From positions 1,114,501 to 1,178,500 of the forward strand of contig JARFJB010000935.1 of NCBI GenBank assembly GCA_036346205.1: a stretch of 64,000 nucleotides of DNA, in the 5' to 3' direction. How positions within the stretch are numbered: the first letter of the stretch is position 1; every line of letters begins with the position of its first letter. A model generated the notes under the pieces. That model did no database searches. It worked only from the letters and a program-made list of their open reading frames with translations, and was not told the origin of the DNA. Source of the DNA: Vesta saturnalis. Lineage: Eukaryota; Arthropoda; Insecta; Coleoptera; Lampyridae. This document shows positions 12,089 to 22,261 of this stretch, in pieces. Position numbers and translations under genes: made by a program.

Positions 12089-12629
12089 TGACATTTTCAA
12101 GATTATTGGCCTAAAAAAAAAATTATTGCGATTTATATGAATTGCTAATATAAGACTTTTTAAAATTTGGTCAATATCCGGAACATTTTATATGAAAAGC
12201 TCAAAGAATTTTTTTGTGCAGAATAAAAAACTATATTACACCGAAAAAAAAAATGTAATGAGAAGCATATAAATATTTTTTAAGGGTAAAAAAACAAATA
12301 TAATAAGAACCACATTTGAGCAGGAACCAGGATACTAAGTAATTAAAATAAATTTTACTTTATAAATCGTCTTCTTCGTCATAATGCACTATGGCGTTAT
12401 TACAGCTTACGCCGTAGCACTGACCACATTTTGCTGAGCACTTTAGTCCAACTTTTCTGCAGGAACAATTCTTCAAGCATTTGCTTTCTTTGCAATTGCA
12501 AAAAATTAATTTCAACAAATCTGAGGGTGCTGGATTTGGCGTTGTGGTAATAGGTACTAGAACTCCATTTTCATCATTGTTCCAACCATATTTAAGGGGG
12601 TCAGGACAGTTTCCCAGCCATTCTTGAAT

Positions 12630-12690
12630 CTAGAAAAATAGACAACGTAAGCATAATAAAAAATGTACCTTATACTTTAAAGAAACTTAC
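12630..12690 (-). other. GT-AG intron (61 bp), phase 0
   Basis: On the minus strand the exon ends ACGTATTTTCAG at 12691 and is followed by GTAAGTTTC. The acceptor is TATTTTTCTAG, with the next exon starting ATTCAAGAATGG at 12629. Joining keeps the frame (TYFQ then IQEWLG). Without splicing the frame would stop after six codons. This supports a real eukaryotic gene model. Confidence 0.85.
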
Positions 12691-15294
12691 CTGAAAATAC
12701 GTCCTAAGAATGTGCTGTTTGGCAGATTCTGCGGTTGGTGGCAGTGAGGCTAAACATAATTCTGAATTTAAGCTTTGCCTTGAAGTCAGTCGCATATATA
12801 GTGTGTGACGCAACTGGTTAATGTCATGAATCTTCTTTGGACACCGGTAAAGATTTAAAAGAATTTTAAATCCTGATTGAATCAAAACTGCTATGTCTGC
12901 ATTAGGTTCTTGAAATACATCTAAGTCTCGACACAGATCTTCATTTTCTTGTAGCAATTTTAGGAAGCACTTTTTGGATTTATTGTACAAAAAAGATGTT
13001 GTGTCACAGCCTGACATTGCGTGTATAAAAAGTATATGTTCTTTTATATGGCCTAATTTTGTCTGAATCTCATTTATTTCAGAAACTTTGTCGCCCTTTG
13101 CACCTTTTCCTAATCGAAGCAAACATACATTATTTCCTTTTATGTGATATATGAGTAAAACCATAATATCTGTATCCTCAGAAACCACGGTCACATGTGT
13201 TTTAACGCTGGACAACTGAACAGCCGTCAGTGTGATTAGGACATCAGCATCCCTTTTCGCCTGATATACAGTAATGTCATTTTCTTCTAGATATCTTCGC
13301 AGGATTTCGATGAAATTCTTTTTATTTTAGCTATTTCTTAAAAAGAGATCTTGTGGTGTGACAACTGTAGCGTGCAATTGGACTGAAACTGCTACGTTTT
13401 GTTCAGATCTCAATTTTTGTAAGTTATACTTAGTAGGCATATTTTCTAGATTATAGCCATCAAAAACGACTACAAAACTTCTTTTATATGTATGAACAAT
13501 ATAATTTACATACTGCAAGAATATTTCATGGTACGTTGCTGGTCTTTGCCATTTCACCTTATGCAGAAGAAATCCGCCATCTATGACATAACATGTCTCG
13601 TTATTCATGGAATGATCTGAAGGAGTGTGCAAGCTGTCAATTTCTTTTAAAAGTTGAGATTTTACTCCTCTTCTTAGGTTGCCGTCTTTAAAAAGTGCCA
13701 ATGGATATGGCGAAAGTTCGAAGTTAAAACAATGTTTAATTTCTTCGGGTGTCTTACTCGAGCAAATAATTCTATTAAAGAGCTGCATGGGATTTATGTC
13801 CACGTGCTTTTGGCAAATTTTGATTCTGTTGCTCATTTGGGCAAAGTTTTTAATATTTTCTGACCTTTTACATTGTATTTCGGTAAATTTTTTACCAATA
13901 CTTTTATTCAAGATGTCTGTGCCAATGTCACAGGCTTGATCACAATTTACAGATGAAGATGCAATAATACCAGATGAAAGAGATATGAATTCAGTACACT
14001 TGAAAGGGTCATGATTCTCTAACCAAGTAGTGAACTTTCCAAAATCGGTCTTGTCGCGTTGAAGACGAGACTTACTCAACTCAACATGTTGATTGGATGA
14101 TGATGCTCTTACCCCAGTGAAGTCCTCTAAGGCATTACAAATAGGAATACATGACGACATGCTGGAAATCCATCGAGCTAAGGTAGAATCTATGAGCCCC
14201 CGACCTTGAGTCAATCCACCCTGGATTTTCATGGCCCTCATTAGGCTTTGTTCGATTATCATATCGGTCCAGGTTCCGGAAAAAAAATGTCGTGTTCTGC
14301 GAATTGTAAATAGTCCTTTGGTAACAAAATTTTCATATTCACTCGAATCTAAGGATTGTAATTTCTGCATTTGAATAACATATAGGTGTGCACATTTTGC
14401 ATAATTAATATGGCCTGTAGCATAAAATATAGGGATCATATGTTTGACACAATACACATGAAGCGACCAAATACCAGATCTTTCAGTCATAATGAAGAGT
14501 TTCATTAAACCTACTAACTTCAAGTAATTAACCCACAGTTTCCCTGTCCTGCTAAGTTTGGAATGGGCTTCTAATTGCTCCTCTATTTGAGCTTTAATCT
14601 GTTCGACTAGGATGTTATTTTCAAGTTCATCTAGTATTGGATTTTCATAAAGATTTTCTAAAAGTTTAACACTCTCTTCAGATAACGAAAGGTCTCTCAA
14701 TATTATTACGCTTAATGCTTCATGAGCTAAGAAATGAGCACGCAACGCTCTTGAATAGGCATGCCCGCTCATTAAATGAGGTACAGTGTTCTTAGCATAA
14801 ACCGTACACCAAAGTTCTTCTAGTCCACTTCCGGCCATAATGTTTCCTACACTTCCCATAAAAGACATTAATGTATGAAAGCAGCCGAGTCTAACTATAA
14901 CTGAACTAACAATATTACTTTCGTTTGAAGCTGTGACAATGTCCACAGCTTTCTGAAAAATAGGTTGATCAAATGTAACAATACAAGGCTTCTTATTATA
15001 GTGTTTACACTTTTCGGCAGCAAACAGCAATGCTGTATAAATTGTATTCAGATTTCCAGGATCCATGTTAACGAACAGTAATGGAATTATATTGCTGTCT
15101 ACGGTAAGTTTGTTTGTTTTCACTGTAGACATAAACCCATTCCACGATGATCGAGATGGAAAAGAAAAGACGCTACCCATAATCCAGAGTGTATCTACGT
15201 TGGTTGTCAAGACATCCCAGTGGTTGATTGTGTAATTTTCATCCCAGTTCATTGTGATCGTAGACAGACCAGATTTAGGTGTTCTTTTGTGAAA

Positions 15295-15358
15295 CTATAA
15301 ATAAAAGTAACATATAAGCTCCCGAATGATCAATTTATAATTAAGTAATTAATGTTAC
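15295..15358 (-). other. GT-AG intron (64 bp), phase 0
   Basis: Minus-strand exon end GGCAGTACACCATTGCAG (15359), donor GTAACATTAA, acceptor TTTTATTTATAG, next exon from 15294 (FHKRTPKSG). The join keeps the frame into the 641-codon open stretch that starts at 15252. Confidence 0.8.
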
Positions 15359-16804
15359 CTGCAATGGTGTACTGCCAAATTTTCCTATATCAACTGACAA
15401 CTCTGGAGTCTTTTTCCTTTCAAATGTCGGAATACTTGAGATATTTGACGGCGATACGCACATTATTCCCCCCATTGAATGGAAAGTACCATGTCCATCG
15501 ATAGTTCGGATATTAAAGTCCGCATTGTCAAATACAAATTGTATAAAAGTATCTTCTGGCACATTATCTTTGTTGCTAGTTATTGCCGAATTCTCAAACG
15601 CTAAGCATTCAGAATATGTCACAGACACACCAATTTTTGACAGAAGATCTACTAAGTATCTGGATGCGTATTTCCGGTGCAGCTGAATGCCCAAGCTGAG
15701 CATAAGCGGTGAGATAAATGACTTGACCCGCACTGATGATGTAACAAAATTTTTAATGCGTTGATTTTGATATCCTTATTTTTGCCTTTTGTTATTAATT
15801 CATTAAAAAAAACGTCCAAAGAATTTGGAAATTGGTTCTCTCCTCCCAATCTTACATCACCAACCGCAGGATAAGTATCAACGTCGCAAACCATGGTCCT
15901 TATATCTTCTTTTAAAATTTGTGCTGCCGCTTTTATTACCTTAAGTCTTTTTTCTTCAGTATTTGTATTGTTTTCAAACCACTCATCAGTAATTAATTCA
16001 TCACACTTATTCTTCAAACATAAAACAGCTGGCTTTCCTGGGACTTCCGTAATTATTACTGTATTTTTTAGTTTTCCTTTTAATCTAAGTTTCAAATTTT
16101 TTTCGGACCAAGGTGTTACATTTTCAGGTAAGTATAACACTAGCTTCTCCTGGAGTTCTTTAAAAGAAAATTGACGCTTTTCGTTATCGTTTTGAATATC
16201 GTAGCATAACTTTTCAAAGGCTTCTTCACATTCAATATCTAAAGGCCTCCCAGATTTTTCATGGCTTTTATGCTTCAAAAATCTACTGAAACAGTTTACG
16301 TGATACTTAGCTTCTGCAGCTACAAGATCTATTTCACTACATATCCTTTTTTGAACTTCTGAACCCCAGGCATCGTTTCGTTGCCTGCAGTGTATAAGAA
16401 TTGTATTCCTTAACTCTATTGTTGATGCAATACGAATTTTTGACGTTTGGGGTTTTGCCTGCATTACATTTAACTTGATGTTCGCCGCACAAAATAAACA
16501 CTGGCCTTTGAAATCAAAAATATTGCTTCCTGACCTCAACGTGTTTTTTTGAGGACGAGGCTTCTTCATTTTGATGTACTTTCCCAGCCTTTAAGATTTC
16601 ACGAGGGTGTGTATATACTTTTCTACAACTTTGATGTACATGCAACGTAGATTCTTTCAGATTGAATCGCTCTTCAAATTTGGTATATTTTTCATCTCCG
16701 CGGGCACGACCTGCTTTAACTAAAGATATTAACCCTTTTTTGGTAACGGTAACAGTTTTCTAGCTCGTGTCTTTATCACAAATAGCACACAATATTGAAC
16801 TCAT

Positions 16805-17230
16805 ACTGTTTAATACCGGTCCACAAAGATATTGTTAAAAAAGTACATTCACTTGTTTCAAAAGTTATGGTTAAAAAGAAACCCAAAAAACAAATTATAA
16901 ACAAGTCAGAATTCGTACAATCGCGCCTAAATTGCAGTACGTGTTATTCGCTTACGAACTGTGCGGAAACTAAAACAATAAAACCGCATAGTAACAAGGT
17001 CGTCTCAAGTTGCCGTCGTGTCGGTGCAAGTCGTGTGGCAGTGTTGCCAATATGTGGATAATAACCCAATTATTCAGTATTTTTTCCCTTAAAAATCTCA
17101 TTTGGAGAATTGGGTACACAAATAGTTTTAACTAAATCAGATATTTATCAAATTTGTCAAAAACCCATATTGCCAAATCATACATACAATAACTTTTTGG
17201 TTTTTCAGTCAATAAACTTGGAATTTTTTT
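16805..17230. other. 5' region of the XPG-nuclease gene
   Basis: Non-coding sequence between the start codon and the right inverted repeat. It should hold the promoter. A GC-richer patch (16975-17050, cgtctcaagttgccgtcgtg) stands out, but no TATA or initiator could be assigned with confidence. Confidence 0.35.
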
Positions 17231-17454
17231 CATTATGAGTAGATTTTGATTCTCTATAAAAATGATCTTTCGAATTTTTTTGATAAAATGCATACTTTAC
17301 GAGATATTCAATAAATTCAAAAAAATTCTAGATGCGGCCATTTTTTCACAAGTTCCACCAATGCGACAAAGTGCGATTTTTGAGGGATTAATAAGGACCC
17401 CATTGACTACTCATTACTGCAGAGATCATCTTGTTACTAATTTTTTCTACCTCA
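17231..17454 (-). repeat. Right long inverted repeat of the XPG-nuclease element
   Basis: Reverse complement partner of 11863-12088. Outside it, at 17550-17577, lies the palindromic block gggacaccgttgtccc and then the right terminus tgtacctcaatgg. Confidence 0.9.
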
Positions 17455-17698
17455 CTCGTATAAACCTGCCTAGATTGACCAGCTTATAAGTTTATTTTCT
17501 ATAAATAATATCGACATCTTGCTTTCTTTATATGAAAGTCCCGAAAACATCAAAAACTGAACGGGACACCGTTGTCCCAATGTACCTCAATGGTAACTTT
17601 TCATTCCTAGTCTTTAAATAGAAGAATTGACATATGATTTTACTTTTCTGGTTTGAATCTCAATGAAAACACCTCTTTTTCTCTCTCTTTTCAGAATT

Positions 17699-19349
17699 AT
17701 GCCTCGTCCAGTAAGAGAATTTGCATTAAAGGAAGACGAACTTCTCACAGCAGACGATAGTGATTATGAAGACCATTTGCTTTTGAATCAAAGAGATATT
17801 GAGTTTCTAACTGCAGATGTTGAGGCTGGTGTTGAAACAACTGTGATTGAGCCTCCCCAACCGGCAAACATAACTGTCTTACCTGAACCTAGCCAACCAA
17901 GCACTTCACAGCCAAGTAATGATTCGGTTGCAATTACAACTGCGGCACCAGCAAGTTGAAATAACCGTAGAATACCTAACAAAATTTTTAGATACAAAAA
18001 AAATATACACAGCCCAAAAATTCTCCATGATGATCTCACATTTAAACACGGTAAGGTATTGGTTTTTGAAAATAGTTCTGAGCTACCAACCCCAATTGAA
18101 GTATTTCAAGCTGTTCGTGGTTTCGATGATCTAATAACTACGATTATATTGCCTGAGGGTATTAGATACGCTGAACAATGTGGCATTACATTTTCACCGA
18201 ATTTGGAAGAGTTGAGAGCATTTTTCGGCATGAATTATGTAATGAGCTAACATGTTCTACCATCACTAAGAGCTTACTGGTCCAGCGAGCCAGACATGGG
18301 TGTTCCATACATTGCTTCAGTGCCCCTTCGAAGATTTGAGGAAATAAGCAAACATTTACATTTTTGCAATAATGAAGGCCAGCCAGCTCCTACTAGTACT
18401 GGATTTGATAGAGCATACAAAGTAAGACCTGTATTGAACTTTCTAAATGATATATTTCAAAAAGCTCTATTGATGAGCATATGGTGAAATTTAAAGGCCA
18501 TAACATAATGAAACAAAATGTTAAGCAAAAACCAAAAAAATGGGGATTCAAAATGTGGTGTCGCTGTGCTTCAAAAACAGGTTACCTTTTTGAAGCTGAT
18601 GTACATACTGGAAAAAAATTATCTGGACCAGAGACAGAACTAGGTGAATCCATAGTATTGCAATTATCCAGATCTTTATCAGGCATTGGCGTTGAACTTT
18701 ATTTTGATAATTTTTTCAACTCTCCTTCGCTGCAGAAACAACTACACATTGCTAATATTAGGGCCTGTGATACAGTTCGAGCAAATAGGAAACATATGCC
18801 GAAAGAAATAATAACTGATAACATGAAACGCGGGGATATTTTCAAAGCAAGTGCTGATGGCATCGCATTTGTCAAATGGATGGACAATAAACCAGTCTAC
18901 TTATTGACAAATTTCTTGCCACCAATTCCGACAAAAACAGTTACCCGCCGTCAAGCTGGATCTTCTGAAAGAATCACAGTAACTTGCCCATATATGTGTC
19001 CCAATATAATAATTTCATGGGTGGAGTCGATTTGATGGACCAAAAAAAAGTGGTTTATGAAGTTGACCGTAAAGTAAGAATAAAATATTATCTCAGACTC
19101 GTGTTTGATCTCCTGGACATTAGCATGAATAACGCGTACATTGTTTACAGTCAGTTATATGAAGAAAAAGTTCATGAACCAACCTTGTTGGCAAGTTTAG
19201 AATTCAGACAACATGTGGCAAGAGCTTTAATTAGGAACTGTTCTTCTCAGAATGAGATAGAGAACAGAACAAACAAATGCCAACAATGTAATGTCCATCT
19301 TTGCTTTACATCAAACAGAAACTGCTTTGTTTCAAATCATTCAGCCTAA
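17699..19349 (+). pseudogene. piggyBac-like transposase PB2, nearly full length
   Basis: A DDE transposase of the piggyBac superfamily. ATG 17699 follows an acceptor-like tctctctcttttcag (to 17694), consistent with a 5'UTR intron. The acidic N-terminus (EDELLTADDSDYEDH) is typical. Then come LPTPIEVFQAVRGFDDLI, FFGMNYVMS, RRFEEISKHLHFCNN and the catalytic sites: first Asp in SIDEHMVKFKGHN (about 18468), second in ELYFDNFFNS (about 18705), third in FMGGVDLMDQ (about 19017). A C-terminal Cys cluster ends it (KCQQCNVHLC). Damage: TGA near 17957 in place of Trp, TAA near 18248, a frameshift near 18465 and another near 18995. All three catalytic Asp codons survive. Length is close to the family's usual 550-600 residues. 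Confidence 0.9.
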
Positions 19350-19357
19350 AGAGGCCT

Positions 19358-19432
19358 ACATAGGTACAAATCTTAGCTGGTCAGAGCACTCAGTTGGTGA
19401 TCCGTAAAAACACGGGTTCGATTGTCTTGAAT
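19358..19432 (+). repeat. tRNA-like sequence / SINE head
   Basis: CTTAGCTGGTCAGAGCACTC is a good A box, and ACGGGTTCGATTGTC is a good B box about 35 bases later, the arrangement of an internal pol III promoter. The T-stem and acceptor stem do not pair, so a working tRNA is unlikely. It begins about 10 bases after the PB2 stop codon, so it may have inserted into the PB2 3' UTR. Confidence 0.55.
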
Positions 19433-19626
19433 CATGATCCTGAGTGTTATTTGTACTTTTCGTTTCATTTTTTTTGTTTTACCTCTCTTTTTTTACTTAT
19501 GTGCTCATAAATTAGATTTATTTATTGAAACTTTATAAAAAGGCTCCACTTTTTTATTAATTTAATTATTTTTTAGCACTCTGAAGGGAAAACATGTAAA
19601 ACACGCTAACTGACAATATAAGAATA

Positions 19627-19824
19627 TGAGTGTTAATTTGCTGCCTTTAAGGTACATAGGGACAAATATTTTCCTGCTAGGAAAACAGCTTTCCCGATAT
19701 TTTTTTGAAAATGTGTGTTCATATTCGTTTTATTTGGGTATATATTGGTCAGAAAACACCAAAATACCAAGTTTTTACCAAGCCGTTTTCTTATGTACCT
19801 GAAAGGGATAAACCCTTCTTAAAG
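19627..19824. mobile_element. piggyBac-type MITE or PB2 3' terminus
   Basis: TTAA at 19627-19630 is followed by tttgctgcctttaaggtaca. The other end reads ttatgtacctgaaagggata and reaches a TTAA at about 19818-19821. The two ends are inverted (CCTTTAAGGTACATAGGG against CCTTTCAGGTACATAAGA), about 190 bp apart, with nothing coding between. It could be an independent MITE or the decayed 3' end of PB2. Confidence 0.5.
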
Positions 19825-19829
19825 GGAAC

Positions 19830-19943
19830 CGCAATTTAATATGTTTATTCGTTTTTGAGTTATTTAGAAATAACCTGTTTTTCAATTGAAAAATAATATT
19901 AGCTATAAATCAAATGCTATTATAGAGTAACAAAGTGTTTTTA
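19830..19943 (+). repeat. Left TIR of split mariner-like element
   Basis: About 110 bp matching the reverse complement of 24936-25045. Shared blocks include gaaataacct, aatcaaatg, and agtaacaaagtgttttt. Outer ends are ccgcaatttaatat and (reverse complement) ccacagtttaatat. Confidence 0.85.
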
Positions 19944-20109
19944 GTAGTCTTTGGAAGCGAAACTAAAGCGTTTTTTCCATTTAATAATTATGAAGTTAAC
20001 TACCACAATTTGATATGCAAAAATAGTTAAAGACATTTCATGTTATTTTTTACTATTTGCTATAACAACAAAACCGTAACGCTATTGGAACACTAACAAT
20101 ACGAAAGAG

Positions 20110-20633
20110 CAATAACCATACGAAACGTAAGTCTTAAAAAGTAACCATGATAAAATATCTTTACGTCGTGCTCAATGCAAGGATTGAGTCTACGCCGGGT
20201 GTCTAATACGGCGACTTCAATTTCAGCTCTGAAAATGCTAGTTATAGCATTTCAAATTCGTTCAACCATATTTTCTGGGGTATTACGGCCTGTTTCAAAA
20301 ACAATATCTTTTATTCTTCCGCACAAATAAAAATCGAGCACAGTAAGGTCCGGGGATCTAGCTGGCCATGGAAACAAACTGCCTCGTCCTATACAGCAGT
20401 TAAGGGTAACTTTCGTTTAAAAAATTACGCACTCCCAGGGAAAAATATGCCGGGCAGCTATCACGCTGAACCCACATGACTCTTCTTGTTTGCACAGGAA
20501 CGCCTTCCAAAAGTGCAGGAAACTGACTTATTAGAAAATTTAAATACATTTCGCCGTTTAGGTGGCTATTAAAAACAAACGTCCCAATTATCTGTCCGTT
20601 TAGAACGAGGGGTGAACGCATGGGGCAAAACAA
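20110..20633 (-). pseudogene. mariner-like transposase, C-terminal half (split by insertion)
   Basis: Minus-strand frame from 20633: LVLNGQIIGTFVF, LNGEMYLNFL, RDSCPAYFSLGVRNFLNE (second catalytic Asp region, decayed), then after a frame change GRGSLFPWPARSPDLTVLDF (third Asp) down to about 20110. The N-terminal half of the same protein lies 3.6 kb away on the same strand (24751-24231). An in-frame TGA falls at the junction (20636-20634). Confidence 0.8.
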
Positions 20634-21189
20634 TCACCTAAATATTCCCCAAATTCTTATAAATCCTTAGTAAACTCTATTACATACCACAACATCCCAA
20701 TAAATTTTTGTACATCCTAGTAATTCCTTGACAAATCCTTGTACATCCTAGTAATTCCTTTTTCCTTTCACTTGCCTCGGGCTAAATTGGTTTCTCTTCA
20801 GGTGGATGGATGCGCACCAAGTCTGCCCAGTGAAATCGTTACTTGAGTATAGTTCGGGTGTTCTTAAGTTGCATTTCAAGGTAGGAACAGCGCATGATAG
20901 TCCGCCAAATTCATCGTTCCGTTTCATACGCTGTCGTATTCGTTATGCCTCGCTAGTTACCGGTTGTCTCGCAAAACGTTTTGGGCAGTTTGGTAGTAAA
21001 AGGATAAGGAGAGAGGGCAAGGGAGAAGGTAAGAAGAGGGCAAGTAAGCCGAGAACCAAAACCAAGAAACTCAAACCGAAACCCAACCAAACCGAACCCC
21101 AGAAAGTCATACCGTGCTACACCAAGCAAGACACTGAATCCAAAATCTAAACAAAGCAATCCAATTCGAAACCAAACCGAAAGGTAATG

Positions 21190-21440
21190 TTAAACAGTCC
21201 CATGTGATAGCTGCAGATCTTCTGCAATTTCTCCAAACTGACCCTTCCGCAGTCTGTATAACATCGCATTTTCCTGAACCAAATTCCTTCACTATGCGAC
21301 GCGTGTGTTGTTCAACCACTTTTAGAGACTGTTAGAGGTCTCTTTCACTAGAAGCGTAGAGCTTAAAGTCATCCAAGTAGAATAGATGTTATGACCTTAT
21401 GGTGCCTGTTTCCAGGTGGTCTACATTGATATCCACGAAA
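21190..21440 (-). pseudogene. Non-LTR retrotransposon reverse transcriptase scrap
   Basis: Minus strand: HLFYLDDFKLYASSERDL, then VVEQHTRRIVKEFGSGKCDV. YLDD is the RT catalytic box, and the following helix plus GSGKC pattern recalls R2/R4-type LINE reverse transcriptases (usually MDDLKLY...FGLDKC). Two stops interrupt it. Only palm-domain sequence of about 80 codons is present. Confidence 0.7.
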
Positions 21441-21592
21441 AGCGATGGAGAGTGGCAATATGGAGAATCATAAGAGGAGAGGGTTCAACGAATTTCCTTG
21501 GAATACTCTTCCCCTAAAAGAAACAACACCTGTTCACCTATTGATTGGTAAATCTGGTTTGCCATAGCTTTTTATTATTGTTATTATTGCTA

Positions 21593-21752
21593 TTAACACG
21601 TTTATTGCCTCCACCAGAAGAACAAAATATCAGAGGCCTAGCTGAACGGAATTGATAGGGCGGTACTGAACAGGGTAATACAATAGGCGCTCACGGGTGG
21701 TAGGTTGATTCACTATTGGCCGCCATAGCCTCCTTTGTGCTGAACGTGTTAA
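21593..21752. mobile_element. TTAA-flanked MITE (160 bp)
   Basis: TTAA at 21593-21596 and 21749-21752 enclose about 150 bp whose ends are inverted (cacgtttattgc; reverse complement of the right end cacgttcagcac). TTAA flanks plus short TIRs are the mark of piggyBac-type non-autonomous elements. It has no coding content. Confidence 0.6.
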
Positions 21753-22261
21753 TAGTAATAATATTAATACTGTTACACGTGAATAAGGAATACTTCGTTA
21801 CAAACGTTATTTACTTAGTATACGTTTTATTCACAGTTTTATACAATTTATGAAATATAAAAACCTTAACAAAAACTAGAAGACATAACCCAAAAGTGAA
21901 TATGTATATATGTGCAAATAAACGAAGGTTTAAAGTCTATTATTTGGCATAGGAAAAGTTAGAAAAAAATTATCCAAAGTAAATTAGGAGGGAATGGTAA
22001 GCTATTACTTCAGTGCAAGGTTTTATATTCATCTTTAGTTAATTGAAAACCTTAATTACCACCTGAACTAGGCGTAAAACACACAGGGCCGTAAAAAATA
22101 TATTCTTTGTCGATATCTGCACGATCTGTCTTTTTTCGGGCAAAAGAAGGTACTTTTACCTCGGCTTTCACTTTTCTTTCGCTTCAAAAATGCATTCTGA
22201 AAGTTTCGCCCATTATTATTTCAATACTCCCCGTATATCAGCTTGTGACGTAGTATACTAA

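Larger units (their letters stand above)
12360..16804 (-). pseudogene. Spliced gene for Cys/His + XPG/FEN1-like nuclease + CXC-type protein
   Basis: The minus strand starts at ATG 16804 (MSSILCAIC). An N-terminal block has CAIC and HQSCRKVYTHP, followed after a frameshift (near 16570) by FKGQCLFC and AKYHVNCFSRF, a second Cys/His pair. The central block (15294-13327) is a repeat-family region with WNGFM, IVTFDQP, RLGCFHTLMSFMGSVG and GHAYSRALRAHFLAHEAL. From about 13600 a FEN1/XPG-type nuclease follows: VIDGGFLL, VVVFDGYN, RDADVLI, VVSEDTDIMVLL, FIHAMSGCDTTSFL. The spacing and acidic residues match the metal-binding sites of that fold. The last exon (12629-12360) has CNCK, CLKNCSC, GLKCSAKCGQC, a CXC-like cluster. 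Introns lie at 15295-15358 and 12630-12690. Damage visible: TAG 16762-16760, a frameshift near 16570, a frameshift near 15755, TAA 13329-13327. Role in transposition is inferred, not shown. Confidence 0.8.
11568..17593 (-). mobile_element. Large TIR element encoding an XPG/FEN-like nuclease protein (Academ-like candidate)
   Basis: About 6.0 kb bounded by similar ends: CCCTTGAGGCAAAAGGGACA at the left and, in reverse complement, CCATTGAGGTACATTGGGAC at the right. Both ends are flanked by TAAC (11564-11567 and 17594-17597). Inside lies a strong pair of inverted repeats of about 225 bp (11863-12088 and 17231-17454) enclosing a single minus-strand spliced gene (16804-12360). The gene's domain order (Cys/His N-terminus, FEN1/XPG-like nuclease, CXC-type C-terminus) recalls the nuclease-encoding Academ DNA transposons as I remember them. 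The inner inverted repeats are solid. The outer boundary and TAAC duplication are inferences, because the same ends also look like piggyBac termini, and a piggyBac gene starts 100 bp to the right. Confidence 0.6.

Noticed and set aside
13679..13939. Plus-strand frame of 86 codons within the nuclease gene
   Set aside because: Antisense shadow of the minus-strand exon.
19358..19432. Functional tRNA gene
   Set aside because: A and B boxes are present but T-arm and acceptor stems do not pair, so it is called tRNA-like only.
20806..21150. Plus-strand frame of 114 codons with a Lys/Pro-rich tail
   Set aside because: The tail comes from a simple aaccgaa-type repeat (21040-21180), and the region overlaps the LINE scrap on the other strand. 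No recognisable protein.
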